A DNA stretch of 64,000 nt, from assembly GCF_003595215.1 (NCBI RefSeq), contig NZ_QYZP01000001.1, positions 806,001-870,000 on the forward strand, in the 5' to 3' direction. Shown one piece after another: positions 9,410 through 17,788 of the stretch. Origin of the DNA: Nesterenkonia natronophila. Its GTDB lineage: Bacteria; Actinomycetota; Actinomycetes; Actinomycetales; Micrococcaceae. A model generated the notes under the pieces. That model made no database searches, had not been told where the DNA came from, and worked only from the letters and a program-made list of their open reading frames with translations. Every line of letters starts with the position of its first letter. Position 1 is the stretch's first letter. The position numbers and the translations under genes are program-made.

Positions 9410-9546
9410 CCAGCCCGAAAAGAGCTCCATACTTTGAGCAAACGGCCAGATGCTGTTCGGTCTATGCCAGGCCCCGTTGGCCAGACTGAGGCTACATGCT
9501 CAGTAGAGATGAGCATTGGAAGCGCAAAATAATCACAAGGAGTAAC

Positions 9547-9774
9547 ATGCTGACGACTTTGCACGATCTCGGTGTACGTTCCAACCACGCCTACAACGCC
9601 GGCCTAGTGTCGGTGGGGCTGTCCGTAGGAAGCTGGATGCTGTCCCGGATGGTCAGCAAGGACTCCAAGCCGCAGGCTGACCGCTGGGGAATCTTTGTTG
9701 GACACTGGGCCCCTACGTTCTTCGGCCTGGGTCTGGCCCTGTCACAGCTGGAGAAGAGCTCCAAGAAGAAGTGA
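9547..9774 (+). CDS. Small predicted membrane protein, unknown function
   Basis: 75 residues from ATG 9547, preceded by AAGGAG at 9537-9542; an in-frame ATG at 9496 exists but has no ribosome-binding site. Two hydrophobic stretches are visible (NAGLVSVGLSVGSWMLSRMV and IFVGHWAPTFFGLGLALSQL) separated by a charged loop, and the protein ends in a lysine-rich tail. I recall similar short actinobacterial proteins with a WAPTFF block but know no function for them. It is followed directly by a strong hairpin terminator, so it is probably a single-gene transcript. Confidence 0.75.
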   Translation: MLTTLHDLGVRSNHAYNAGLVSVGLSVGSWMLSRMVSKDSKPQADRWGIFVGHWAPTFFGLGLALSQLEKSSKKK

Positions 9775-9788
9775 ATCTCAAGCTTCAG

Positions 9789-9819
9789 GTGGGACGTTGC
9801 TTAACAGGCAGCGTCCCAC
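9789..9819 (+). terminator. Rho-independent-type terminator hairpin
   Basis: A 12-bp stem, GTGGGACGTTGC against GCAGCGTCCCAC with one G-T pair, encloses a 7-base loop and is followed by GTTTGTGTG. It lies 15 bases after the stop of the small membrane protein gene. Confidence 0.75.
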
Positions 9820-9866
9820 GTTTGTGTGCGCTCCGGATATGTTCCGCGGGACGGTAAGCTTCACCC

Positions 9867-10808
9867 GTGACTCACGCCCCTAACCACCAACACCAGGTCC
9901 CTGCCGCACCAATTGATCGCCCCACATCCGTGCCGGGCAACGTCATCCGCGGTGCCCTGATCGGGGTGGTGGAAACCGTCCCCGGCGTCTCCGGGGGCAC
10001 CGTGGCCCTCGTCACAGGGATCTATCGGCAGTTGATCGACTCTGCCTCCGCGGTCGTCTCAGCCATTCGCGTGCTAGTCACCGGACCAGACCGAGTGAAC
10101 AGCATGTGGGCGCACCTTTCCTACGTCCACTGGCGGGTCATCATTCCTGTGGTGATCGGAATGATCATCGGACTGTTCACGGCGGTGCAGTTCATCGGCG
10201 ACTGGGTGGAGACTTATCCCCAACTGACCCGCGCTGCGTTCTTCGGCATGGTCGTGGTATCGATTGCTGTGCCGTTCCGAATGGCGCGGCGCTCTGCCGG
10301 TGGATCGTTGAGCCCACGGCATTGGGCGTTGGGGGCGGTGGCTGTGGCAGTGACGTTCCTTGTGGTGTCGCTTCCACCGGGGGTGGTTCAGCCGCACTGG
10401 TGGCTGGTTCTGCCGGCAGCGGCACTGGCCGTCTCGGCGCTGTTGCTGCCCGGGTTGTCAGGCTCTTTCCTGCTGCTGACCTTTGGACTCTACGAACCGA
10501 CAATCAGCGCTGCAAGGGACCTGGACGCCGGGTACCTGGGAGTGTTCTTCGCAGGCGCCGCTCTGGGCATGGTGAGCATTGTGAAGGGCCTGAAATGGCT
10601 GCTGGATCGCTATCACACGGTGACCATGGTGGTCCTGGCAGGCGTCATGTTGGGCGCGCTGCGGACCCTGTGGCCCTGGCAGACATCAGACCGTGGCCTC
10701 CTGGCCCCTGACGAGCTGCTGGGTCCGGCCTTGGGCGTCGCTGCCGTCGGCGCGGCGGTGGTGGCAGTCCTGGTGGTTCTCGACGCCCGTCTGTCACGCG
10801 CTGAGTAG
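9867..10808 (+). CDS. DUF368 membrane protein (PopT-type polyprenyl-phosphate transporter family)
   Basis: 313 residues with about eight hydrophobic segments. The family signature lies near the N-terminus (RGALIGVVETVPGVSGGTVA) and is repeated in part in the second half (LLLPGLSGSFLLLTFGLYEP), an internal two-fold repeat typical of DUF368. Members of this family were recently shown to recycle undecaprenyl phosphate across the membrane, which feeds peptidoglycan and wall-polymer synthesis. The GTG start at 9867 has no Shine-Dalgarno sequence, but TAAGCT at 9855-9860 could be a -10 element, so the transcript may be leaderless. A lipid-carrier recycling role would fit an organism investing heavily in wall glycopolymers, as the 22-54 kb region suggests. 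Confidence 0.87.
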   Translation: MTHAPNHQHQVPAAPIDRPTSVPGNVIRGALIGVVETVPGVSGGTVALVTGIYRQLIDSASAVVSAIRVLVTGPDRVNSMWAHLSYVHWRVIIPVVIGMIIGLFTAVQFIGDWVETYPQLTRAAFFGMVVVSIAVPFRMARRSAGGSLSPRHWALGAVAVAVTFLVVSLPPGVVQPHWWLVLPAAALAVSALLLPGLSGSFLLLTFGLYEPTISAARDLDAGYLGVFFAGAALGMVSIVKGLKWLLDRYHTVTMVVLAGVMLGALRTLWPWQTSDRGLLAPDELLGPALGVAAVGAAVVAVLVVLDARLSRAE

Positions 10809-11339
10809 TTACTGCTGACCGTTGGGCTCCGAGTCCCGGGCCAGTTGAGCTAGTTCGTCCAGGACCGCGGGTCGGTGTTCAGCACACCATTGGAAAACTG
10901 CAGTGGGTTCCAAAGCGCCGACAATGTCCTCGCCGTCAACGACCAGAAGAGGCCGAACCCCTTCGCTCTTGAGCACCTCGGCAGCGGCACCCAAGCCCTC
11001 ATCAGCCTGTAGGAAGCGGGAGGGCGCGACCACCACGTTGCCACACCTCATAGCCGACCAGAGATCGGGGTGTTTGGACTGGAGTTGCTCGGTATCTTCA
11101 CGAGTAATCAGGCTTAGGGGACCGTCCTCTGGATCGGTGATGACGAGATACTCCACGCCGGCAGTTCTCATACGCTGCAGGGCGGTCTCGACTCCCTCAG
11201 AAGCCAAAACGTGACCATTCAGAGGCACGAGAGCATCACGCACGGTGGAGTTTGCGCTGGGTGTCCTTTGTCCTTGTGCGTCGGTCGCGCGGTCGGGTGG
11301 CAGCGGAGGCTGAGGCGAGCCAGCTTGTGTGGTGCTCAT
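10809..11339 (-). CDS. CBS-domain-pair protein (second of tandem pair)
   Basis: 176 residues from ATG 11339, which overlaps the stop of the upstream CBS gene by 4 bases (ATGA). The longer frame reaching 11600 lies within that upstream gene and is not used. Two CBS repeats are visible: LASEGVETALQRMRTAGVEY with LSLITREDTEQL, and ADEGLGAAAEVLKSEGVRPL with VGALEPTAVFQWC. CBS pairs bind adenosine nucleotides or S-adenosylmethionine and regulate partners; no catalytic domain is attached. It is a paralogue of its neighbour, including the order of the repeats and the shared total length of 176 residues, so they probably arose by tandem duplication and may form a heterodimer. Confidence 0.8.
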   Translation of the reverse strand: MSTTQAGSPQPPLPPDRATDAQGQRTPSANSTVRDALVPLNGHVLASEGVETALQRMRTAGVEYLVITDPEDGPLSLITREDTEQLQSKHPDLWSAMRCGNVVVAPSRFLQADEGLGAAAEVLKSEGVRPLLVVDGEDIVGALEPTAVFQWCAEHRPAVLDELAQLARDSEPNGQQ

Positions 11340-11866
11340 GAGGCGTCGTCCTCCCCAGGGTCTGCCTCGCGCAACACTTTCTGGCACGCGAGATCGTCCC
11401 AGGGTGCGGTGTGGTTCTCCAGGCACCACGTCCGCACCTCGGCGGGTCGTATCAGGCCGACTGGTGTCTCCTCGTCGAAGACCAGTAAGGGCCGGATGCC
11501 CCTGGCGCGGTATTCGTGCAGAACTTCCTCCACGGGGTAGTGGGGAGACAATCGTGTCTGGTTCGAAGCGATCGCCAATGTGCTCGGCTGGGTTTGCCAC
11601 CCGGTCGGGTCAGTCTGCGCGGCAGTGAGTACGTCTTCGGCGGAGATGATCCCGATGACATCCTCATTGAGGGTCACCACTGCGAAGCCCTCATCACTCT
11701 GGGCGATTCGGTCCGCGGTCTCGCGTAACGAGCGCGTGGCCTCAATGGTCGGTTCAAGCGATCTCATCAGGTCGGCGATCTGCAGGCCGGCCGGCGCTTC
11801 GCGTTCCAGGGAACCGGATGGGGAGAGGGTGTGGGCGTCAGGATGACTGGGCAGCGTGGAGGACAT
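11336..11866 (-). CDS. CBS-domain-pair protein (first of tandem pair)
   Basis: 176 residues. The first CBS repeat runs from about ADLMRSLEPTIEATRSLRET to VIGIISAEDVLTAA, the second from SPHYPVEEVLHEYRARGIRP to TPVGLIRPAEVRTWC. No other domain is present. It is the first gene of a two-gene operon whose second gene overlaps by 4 bases. The 5' end faces the divergent gene at 12049, with ~180 bases between the starts. The role is presumably energy- or nucleotide-sensing through an unknown partner; nothing nearby identifies that partner. Confidence 0.8.
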   Translation of the reverse strand: MSSTLPSHPDAHTLSPSGSLEREAPAGLQIADLMRSLEPTIEATRSLRETADRIAQSDEGFAVVTLNEDVIGIISAEDVLTAAQTDPTGWQTQPSTLAIASNQTRLSPHYPVEEVLHEYRARGIRPLLVFDEETPVGLIRPAEVRTWCLENHTAPWDDLACQKVLREADPGEDDAS

Positions 11867-12048
11867 GACTTCGCTTTAACGTCAGAATCTGAGAGTCCGC
11901 TGCTTGAACCCGTTGACATAAGCTTAATCACACGGCGGGCCGCTGATCAAGAATCGAAGAGACCCTGAACCAGGTCCCTACCCTTCTTCCGGTGGTCGGC
12001 CAACGGCGGCGGCCAGACCGGGTGACTTCAGCCAGAGCAGGGGGAATC

Positions 12049-13551
12049 ATGAGCGGAGAGACAGCGGAACATCGCGCTAAGCCAGACGGGAAGCACGGTA
12101 AGTTCCTCGTCGCGGATATGGAATCGTCGGTCACCGCGGTGCGCATCGTGGCGGGCTTTCTTGGTGGGACTAAGACGCCAGTCATGAGTGGCGTGCCGTC
12201 GTCCAAAGCTGCGGCGGATGTGGTGAGTCTGATGCCGCAGAAGCTGCAGAAAAAAGCTTTCGAAGTGGCCGGGCGCAGCGCAGCGTTGCGGCAGAATAAG
12301 GTCAGCGAGATCGACGTCGACGCCATTGATCAATGGGTGGTGGACGAGTATTCCGCGGAGCGCACAGGACGGGAGACCTACCCCGCGGTCATGATCGGGG
12401 CAGTCTCGGGGGCGGCGTTCTTCCTAGCCGCCGCCCTGGGAATCCCATTCCTGCCGCAGACAACCCTAGTGGCGGTTAAGGACGCTGACCCGGCTCCCGA
12501 TGATCCGAAGCACGCTCTGCAGCGCTGGGCCCCGACGGCGCGCGAGATTGCGGAGAACAATCCGCGTATCTCCGTCTACCACATGCATGACCCCGCTCAG
12601 GACCGGCCCATGATGGAGAAGGTCGCCTTCTTCAGGCTCAAGCGCGCAGGGCTTGGCCCGGTTTACCAGGAGTTTCTCCGGGACCGTCTGGCACCTGGTG
12701 GCCACATCATCACATTGGAGAACACCCGCACCTGGCGGGTGACCCAGACCGGCGAACGCAGCTTCTTCCAGCTGGGGTGCCTGGGTGGGCTGCTGGAGGA
12801 GGAGTATTTCACCGGCAGTCAGCGGCTCAGCGACTTTCTTCGGACGGAGGGCTCAGCGCACCGAAAATGGGACGCTCCAGCCGCCACGGGACGGCTGCCG
12901 GACGGTGAATGGGGGTTCGACCCCGCCCTAGCAGAGGAACTGGACGACGTGGCACGCCACAACGGGTGGCAGCGGCGTCGCCTGTATCAGAATGAGCCGC
13001 AGGACGCCTCAGCGTTCATCGCTGAGTTCTTCCGCGACTGGTACCGTCGGCTGGGCTGGGAGGACAACCGGCTGCTGGCCCAGACATACACCATGCTGGA
13101 TCCGGAAGTCACGATTGCCACCGGTTCGGTGCCGTTCTGGAACAGGTTCCACATGCGGCCCAGTTTCAAGGTGCTTTCTGAGTACTTGGAGAGTACAGAG
13201 GAGTATGCGGAGATCCTGGTCAGTCTGTTCTCCAACGGGGTGCGCTCGCCGGGGTTGGTGGAGCTCTCCGAGTGGGAGGAGCTGGCCACGCGGCACGCGA
13301 GCACCCGGGGAGGGGCCATCGGCATGAACCCCAAGACCTTCCCCTTGGACGCCGGTCATCCGCTGCGTTACCGGCATGCGCTGGAGAGCGTCGGCTCGCA
13401 CCGGGATCTGCCGGAGTCGCTGACTGTGGCGGATATCGACGCTTTCGCCCACACTTACGGGATCGCCCGGGACGCTGACTCACTTCCAGAGCATCGCGAC
13501 GACGTCACCGGCGAGGGCATCCGGAACCCCGTCAGCTGGGTGGGAGGTTAA
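12049..13551 (+). CDS. Conserved-looking protein of unknown function, 500 residues
   Basis: I start it at ATG 12049, preceded by AGGGGGAA; the frame is open back to 11992 without a better start. I do not recognise the family with confidence. Visible features are a hydrophobic, glycine-rich block YPAVMIGAVSGAAFFLAAAL near residue 120, a conserved-looking stretch GGHIITLENTRTWRVTQTGE near 225, and no signal peptide. The hydrophobic block resembles an alpha/beta-hydrolase nucleophile elbow in spacing, but GAVSG does not give the Gly-x-Ser-x-Gly pattern, so a hydrolase call is not supported. The stop shares TTAA at 13548-13551 with the stop of the convergent glutaminase gene. Confidence 0.7.
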   Translation: MSGETAEHRAKPDGKHGKFLVADMESSVTAVRIVAGFLGGTKTPVMSGVPSSKAAADVVSLMPQKLQKKAFEVAGRSAALRQNKVSEIDVDAIDQWVVDEYSAERTGRETYPAVMIGAVSGAAFFLAAALGIPFLPQTTLVAVKDADPAPDDPKHALQRWAPTAREIAENNPRISVYHMHDPAQDRPMMEKVAFFRLKRAGLGPVYQEFLRDRLAPGGHIITLENTRTWRVTQTGERSFFQLGCLGGLLEEEYFTGSQRLSDFLRTEGSAHRKWDAPAATGRLPDGEWGFDPALAEELDDVARHNGWQRRRLYQNEPQDASAFIAEFFRDWYRRLGWEDNRLLAQTYTMLDPEVTIATGSVPFWNRFHMRPSFKVLSEYLESTEEYAEILVSLFSNGVRSPGLVELSEWEELATRHASTRGGAIGMNPKTFPLDAGHPLRYRHALESVGSHRDLPESLTVADIDAFAHTYGIARDADSLPEHRDDVTGEGIRNPVSWVGG

Positions 13552-14630
13552 CCACCTGTGGGGATCTCCGCTTCGGCGCTGTCGTCTGAGAGGTCTTTGA
13601 GCCACTGGGCGACGTCGCGGCGCTCGCTGGCCATCAGGTGGAGCCCCAGATCGGCACACAGGCGCGCAAACATCTCCACGCCCTGGATGCTGTTGCCCTC
13701 GTCATCCAACCGCGGGGCGAAGGAGGCCAGTCCTACCTGACCGGGAAGGACCCCGATGATCCCCCCGGAGATTCCGGATTTGGCGGGGATCCCGATCCGA
13801 GCGAGCCAGCGGCCGGAGCCGTCATACATCCCGCAGGTGGCCATCACGCTCAGGGTCCGGCGGGCGGCACCTTCGGACACTACGCGCTCACCGGTTTCGG
13901 GGTGGACGCCGTTGTTGGCCAAGGTGGCGGCCATGCGCGCGAGGTCCCTGACGGTGACCAGCACGCAGCACTGGTCGGTGTAGCCGCGGACCGCCTCTTC
14001 GGGTTCGGTCGCGAGGACGTCGTGGGTCTTGAGCATGTGCGCGATGGCAAGGTTGCGGTAGTCCTTGCTGTATTCGTCCTCAGCCAGCTCATGATCCACC
14101 TTCAGATCCCGCCCGGCGAACGCGCTGAGGCCTTCCACGATTCTGGCGGTGCGAGTTTGGACGTCCGGGCTTTGTGAGGTGGTGTGCTGGCCGTTGTTCT
14201 TGGAGTCGGTCGGCTGTGGGTTGACCAGTTGGTGGGTCACGATGGCCCCGGCGTTGATCATAGGGTTCAGCGGCCGGCCCGTGCCGCCTTCCAAGGAGAG
14301 CTCGTTGAACGCCTCCCCGGAGGGTTCGGTTCCTACGGACTCATGGACTCGTTCCAGTCCGGAGTCATCCAGGGCTAGGGCATAGACGAAAGGTTTGGAG
14401 ATGGATTGGATGGTGAAGTAATGCTCGTCATCCCCGGCGCCGTATTCGGAACCGTCGGCGGTGACCAGAGCCAGGGCGTGCAGCGCGGGGTCCGTGGCGC
14501 CTGGGGCGGGGATGTCCTCAGAGATTTCCCCGGAGGTGTCCTCCCCACACTCTGCGAGCACATGGTTGAGGTACTCGCTCACGGAGGATGCGTCCTCGGG
14601 CTGCTCGCGGTCATCTTCGAATCGTGTCAT
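13548..14630 (-). CDS. glsA: Glutaminase (serine-dependent, beta-lactamase fold)
   Basis: 360 residues, somewhat longer than the ~310 common for bacterial glutaminases. It hydrolyses L-glutamine to glutamate and ammonia in the cytoplasm. The catalytic Ser-x-x-Lys is Ser76-Ile-Ser-Lys79 in FTIQSISKPFVYALAL; other family blocks are EPSGEAFNELSLEGGTGRPL, NPMINAGAIVT and the C-terminal TCGMYDGSGRWLARIGIPAK with GGIIGVLPGQVG. The gene is convergent with the unknown gene upstream and their stop codons are built from the same TTAA palindrome. It has its own promoter facing the defence cassette. Roles in acid resistance and glutamate supply are known for the family. Confidence 0.95.
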   Translation of the reverse strand: MTRFEDDREQPEDASSVSEYLNHVLAECGEDTSGEISEDIPAPGATDPALHALALVTADGSEYGAGDDEHYFTIQSISKPFVYALALDDSGLERVHESVGTEPSGEAFNELSLEGGTGRPLNPMINAGAIVTHQLVNPQPTDSKNNGQHTTSQSPDVQTRTARIVEGLSAFAGRDLKVDHELAEDEYSKDYRNLAIAHMLKTHDVLATEPEEAVRGYTDQCCVLVTVRDLARMAATLANNGVHPETGERVVSEGAARRTLSVMATCGMYDGSGRWLARIGIPAKSGISGGIIGVLPGQVGLASFAPRLDDEGNSIQGVEMFARLCADLGLHLMASERRDVAQWLKDLSDDSAEAEIPTGG

Positions 14631-14739
14631 GGCGAAAGACTAGTCCCTCAAGGACCGCGTCCGGACCACCTGTCACCTTGGGGCGGGCTGTAGGCTGGGA
14701 CGCGTATCGCCAAGGAGGGCCGGTCAGAGAGGGGGGTCT

Positions 14740-15987
14740 GTGGCCTCATCGATCTCATGGCTAGATGCATCGGCCGAGGAGCGCAGAAGGATGCGTGAGA
14801 TCCTCGGCCATTTCACAGATAAGGAGAGCCGAGAAGAACTCGGCCTCGGACAGATTCGTGATGCCCTCTCCGACGGGCTATTCCCTGGCACGTCGACACT
14901 GCACACACGGGCTCGCTATATTCTCTTCGTCCCGTGGATCTATCAACAGACTTCGGACCGAGGCGCGCCTCTCTCACAAGCCCGCCGGGCAGAACTTCAA
15001 CTCGTCAAGACTCTGAAATCGGTAGGCGGACGAGATCAAGGGATCATTGGCTATGAGGCAGGCAGCACGCTCAAGAACGTGCCGTCGGAGCTCTACTGGT
15101 CCGCCCTGGGAACCTACGGGGTTCTCCGCGACCCTGGGCTGAATCGTGAGCAGGCGGTCAGCCTTCACGGTGCGGCTGTGCCGAGCGACGTCGACGAGGT
15201 GGGACACACCAAGCTCAGCGCTTGGCACGCCACCATTCCCGCAGCTCCGCCAGAGTTTCCGCAAAGCGTCCCCGGCGGCATGAGTCTGACGCACCATGAG
15301 GCCCAGTGGCTGTGTGAACGCATCAATTACAGTGTGCCTAACTCTATGCTCAGCCACTTGATCAGGCACCCACCGACAAGGGGGAGCACAGTCCCTTGGG
15401 AGGACTCCGCAGCAGTGGCAGCACAGGGCCAACCACAGCGCCTGCTGCGTCACGCCCAGCAATTCTCCGACACAATGCACGGTGCTCAGCTCCTCTATAA
15501 TCTGCTGATCGCCGAAAGCTACAACAACGCGGGTTTCACCAACGAAGAAGGACGCCGAGAGCACTTTGAAGAGCAGCTGAGACAGTGGAGTTGGCGATAC
15601 GCGGCCTCACAGGGTTTCGGCGAGTGGGACCTTGATGACTTCTTCGCCTCCGTCACGGCCGTACGGGGCTTACGGGTCAACCGTGGCAGCGAACGGTTCG
15701 TCCGCGACTGGGTCGAAGTCCTGCAGGGGGTGGAGCCGGCGGCGGTGGCCACGTCGGCTGAAGCTCGCGGCCTTGTCCGCAAGCGCGAACACCGAAACAA
15801 GGGTGTGATGGCTCGAATCGGCAACCCTAAACGCCTCGCTTCGTGGGGCGGCAGTTCAGGCGCCGGACGCTACACCTACCGTTGGCCTTATGTGCTCACC
15901 ATCCTCGGAGATATTCACGCAGGCCTGGCAGAACCACCGGCTTATCAAGCTCTTACCGCCGATCCTGCGGAGCACTCTCATGCTTGA
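14740..15987 (+). CDS. DUF6361 family protein, first gene of a putative defence cassette
   Basis: 415 residues from GTG 14740. The N-terminal block GLGQIRDALSDGLFPGTSTL followed by HTRARYILFVPWIYQQ is the feature I recognise as DUF6361; the rest is mostly helical, with a charged C-terminal segment KREHRNKGVMARIGNPKRL. No catalytic motif is evident. The gene runs 8 bases into the phospholipase-D-like gene, which in turn overlaps the helicase gene, so the three form one translationally coupled operon. I recall DUF6361 proteins being encoded with PLD and helicase partners in the anti-phage system Azaca. On that basis it would be a core defence component with an unknown biochemical role, perhaps recognition or adaptor. 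Confidence 0.8.
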   Translation: MASSISWLDASAEERRRMREILGHFTDKESREELGLGQIRDALSDGLFPGTSTLHTRARYILFVPWIYQQTSDRGAPLSQARRAELQLVKTLKSVGGRDQGIIGYEAGSTLKNVPSELYWSALGTYGVLRDPGLNREQAVSLHGAAVPSDVDEVGHTKLSAWHATIPAAPPEFPQSVPGGMSLTHHEAQWLCERINYSVPNSMLSHLIRHPPTRGSTVPWEDSAAVAAQGQPQRLLRHAQQFSDTMHGAQLLYNLLIAESYNNAGFTNEEGRREHFEEQLRQWSWRYAASQGFGEWDLDDFFASVTAVRGLRVNRGSERFVRDWVEVLQGVEPAAVATSAEARGLVRKREHRNKGVMARIGNPKRLASWGGSSGAGRYTYRWPYVLTILGDIHAGLAEPPAYQALTADPAEHSHA

Positions 15988-17788
15988 CCCGAACAACCGT
16001 TCCCTGCTGACAGACATGCTGCAACCGCCCCGAGGGTACGTTCTGTCTCAGGCGGTCGGAACGACCTTCACGCTCGACCTTGCCTCAGCGCTGACCGTAC
16101 CGCTGTCCTTCGCCTCGCGGATAGCCCCAGAGCAAGACGACGTCGGGATCATTGCCTCCCTGGCCCAGTTCAGTGACCGAATCAACATTTTCACGCAGGC
16201 TGGTGAGATCAGATCCGGTGTTCGCTCGGATCTTGTGGCGCTGCTGGAAGAGGTGGTTCACCCGGTCCACCCGCCCAGAGGCATCTTCCACCCGAAGGTG
16301 TGGTTCTTGCAGTACAGGGCCGGGAACAGAGCGGCCTACCGATTTCTGTGTTTGAGTCGCAACCTAACTGAAGATCGCAGTTGGGACTTATCGATCCGGC
16401 TCGACGGGTCCCCGGCCCCGGAGGAGCAGCAAACACACTGGGCTGAGGTGAACACACCATTAGTAGAAATGCTGGAGCTGCTGCCCGAGCTAGCCGTGAA
16501 CCCCATCGGCGAGAGTCGCAGAGCCAGTATCGCGGCGTTGGCAGAGGATCTTTCTGCAGTGCAGTGGGAGCATCCGGAGGGTGTGAGCGATCTGCGCTTC
16601 CACCTCTTGAACGGATCCGCTGCAGGAGGTTCCACAGGACAAGACATGCTGCGATGGCCTGCCAAAGATGCACTGGTCATTTCACCCTTTGTCTCCCGGC
16701 AAGGGCTGCAGGCAGTCCAGGCAAATGTCGCTGAGAGAGTGACACTGGTGTCTCGGCCCCTAACCATCGATCAGCTCCCGCCAGAGTGCCTCGATGACAA
16801 TCTTGCCCAGTATGTCCTCGACGACTTGCTGGCCGAGGTCGACGACGGCGGGCCAGAGGCACTCTCGGGCCTCCACGCGAAGGCAGTGTTCATGCGGCAC
16901 CGTAGAAGGTGGAGTCAGGCGCGGGCTCTCATCGGCTCAGCCAACATCACAGGCGGTGGACTTCAGACCAACATAGAACTGATGGTGGAGTTCGCAGGGC
17001 TCGCCCGAGACTTCGGCCCCGAAGCGGTCATCGGTACGCTCCAACCACTGCTCGAACCCTATGAGAGTGCCGGAGGAGAGGACGAAAGCGAGGCTGATGC
17101 CGCCCGCCAAGCACTAGAGGCCCACATTCGCACACTCGCCGCTGGCCGATTCCACGCGAGGGTGATTGCCACGGAGCCGTTTGGAATTCGCGTCTGGTGC
17201 GAGCCCGAGACCCAGGAGTTGGTGGAGCAAATGCAGCGGATCGGCGTCAGCGTCAGCTGGGCCCTCCTGTCGAACTCTGGGGGACCACAGCGGTTGAGTG
17301 CCGGAGAAAGCAACGCTTCCGAAATCAGTGGGCTCCAACTGTCAGACATTTCCCCCTTTCTGCAGATCGTTGCTTCTCAGCGGGTTCAGGACCAGCGTAT
17401 TCGGGTGACTACTATCGTTCAGGCTGAGCTTCACAATGACATTGCCGGTCGGCGGGATGCCATGCTCGCCCGAGGAATCGGCGACGGTGAGACGTTTCTG
17501 AAACTTCTCCTACTGCTGCTTGGCTCTGCCGGATCAGAATGGGCACTCGGCAGAGCCACCGGCGCAGCCACAGGGGACTGGAGCTCTTCACTGTCCACGA
17601 GTGGACTCTTGGAATCATTGTTGGGCTCCTTGGCGCGTGGGGGTGATGACCTGGACGTGGCGCACCGTGTCTTCAGTGAGCTCCAGGAGTACGCGGGGGA
17701 TGAGCTCGACCTGCCCGAGGGCTTCACTGAGCTTTGGAACAATGTCTGGCACGTCCGGCGCAGTCAGCCGAGGGAGAGGGTGCGATGA
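15980..17788 (+). CDS. Phospholipase-D-like nuclease, second gene of a putative defence cassette
   Basis: 602 residues from ATG 15980, with GGAG at 15969-15972; the frame upstream to 15890 lies within the DUF6361 gene. Two PLD-type half-sites are present: His104-x-Lys106 in IFHPKVWFL followed by CLSRNLT, and His299-x-Lys301 in GLHAKAVFM followed by ALIGSANITGGG. Each has the HxK and the downstream Ser/Asn of the PLD superfamily, and the second is close to the classic HKD nuclease form. In restriction-type defence systems PLD proteins cut DNA or RNA. Stop and next start overlap as ATGA at 17785-17788. With a helicase partner, a nuclease role is the best inference; lipid activity is unlikely. 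Confidence 0.88.
   Translation: MLDPNNRSLLTDMLQPPRGYVLSQAVGTTFTLDLASALTVPLSFASRIAPEQDDVGIIASLAQFSDRINIFTQAGEIRSGVRSDLVALLEEVVHPVHPPRGIFHPKVWFLQYRAGNRAAYRFLCLSRNLTEDRSWDLSIRLDGSPAPEEQQTHWAEVNTPLVEMLELLPELAVNPIGESRRASIAALAEDLSAVQWEHPEGVSDLRFHLLNGSAAGGSTGQDMLRWPAKDALVISPFVSRQGLQAVQANVAERVTLVSRPLTIDQLPPECLDDNLAQYVLDDLLAEVDDGGPEALSGLHAKAVFMRHRRRWSQARALIGSANITGGGLQTNIELMVEFAGLARDFGPEAVIGTLQPLLEPYESAGGEDESEADAARQALEAHIRTLAAGRFHARVIATEPFGIRVWCEPETQELVEQMQRIGVSVSWALLSNSGGPQRLSAGESNASEISGLQLSDISPFLQIVASQRVQDQRIRVTTIVQAELHNDIAGRRDAMLARGIGDGETFLKLLLLLLGSAGSEWALGRATGAATGDWSSSLSTSGLLESLLGSLARGGDDLDVAHRVFSELQEYAGDELDLPEGFTELWNNVWHVRRSQPRERVR

Noticed and set aside
9547-9774. Small membrane protein considered as a toxin of a type I system
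   Set aside because: Length and two-helix plan differ from single-helix toxins and no antisense RNA promoter is evident.
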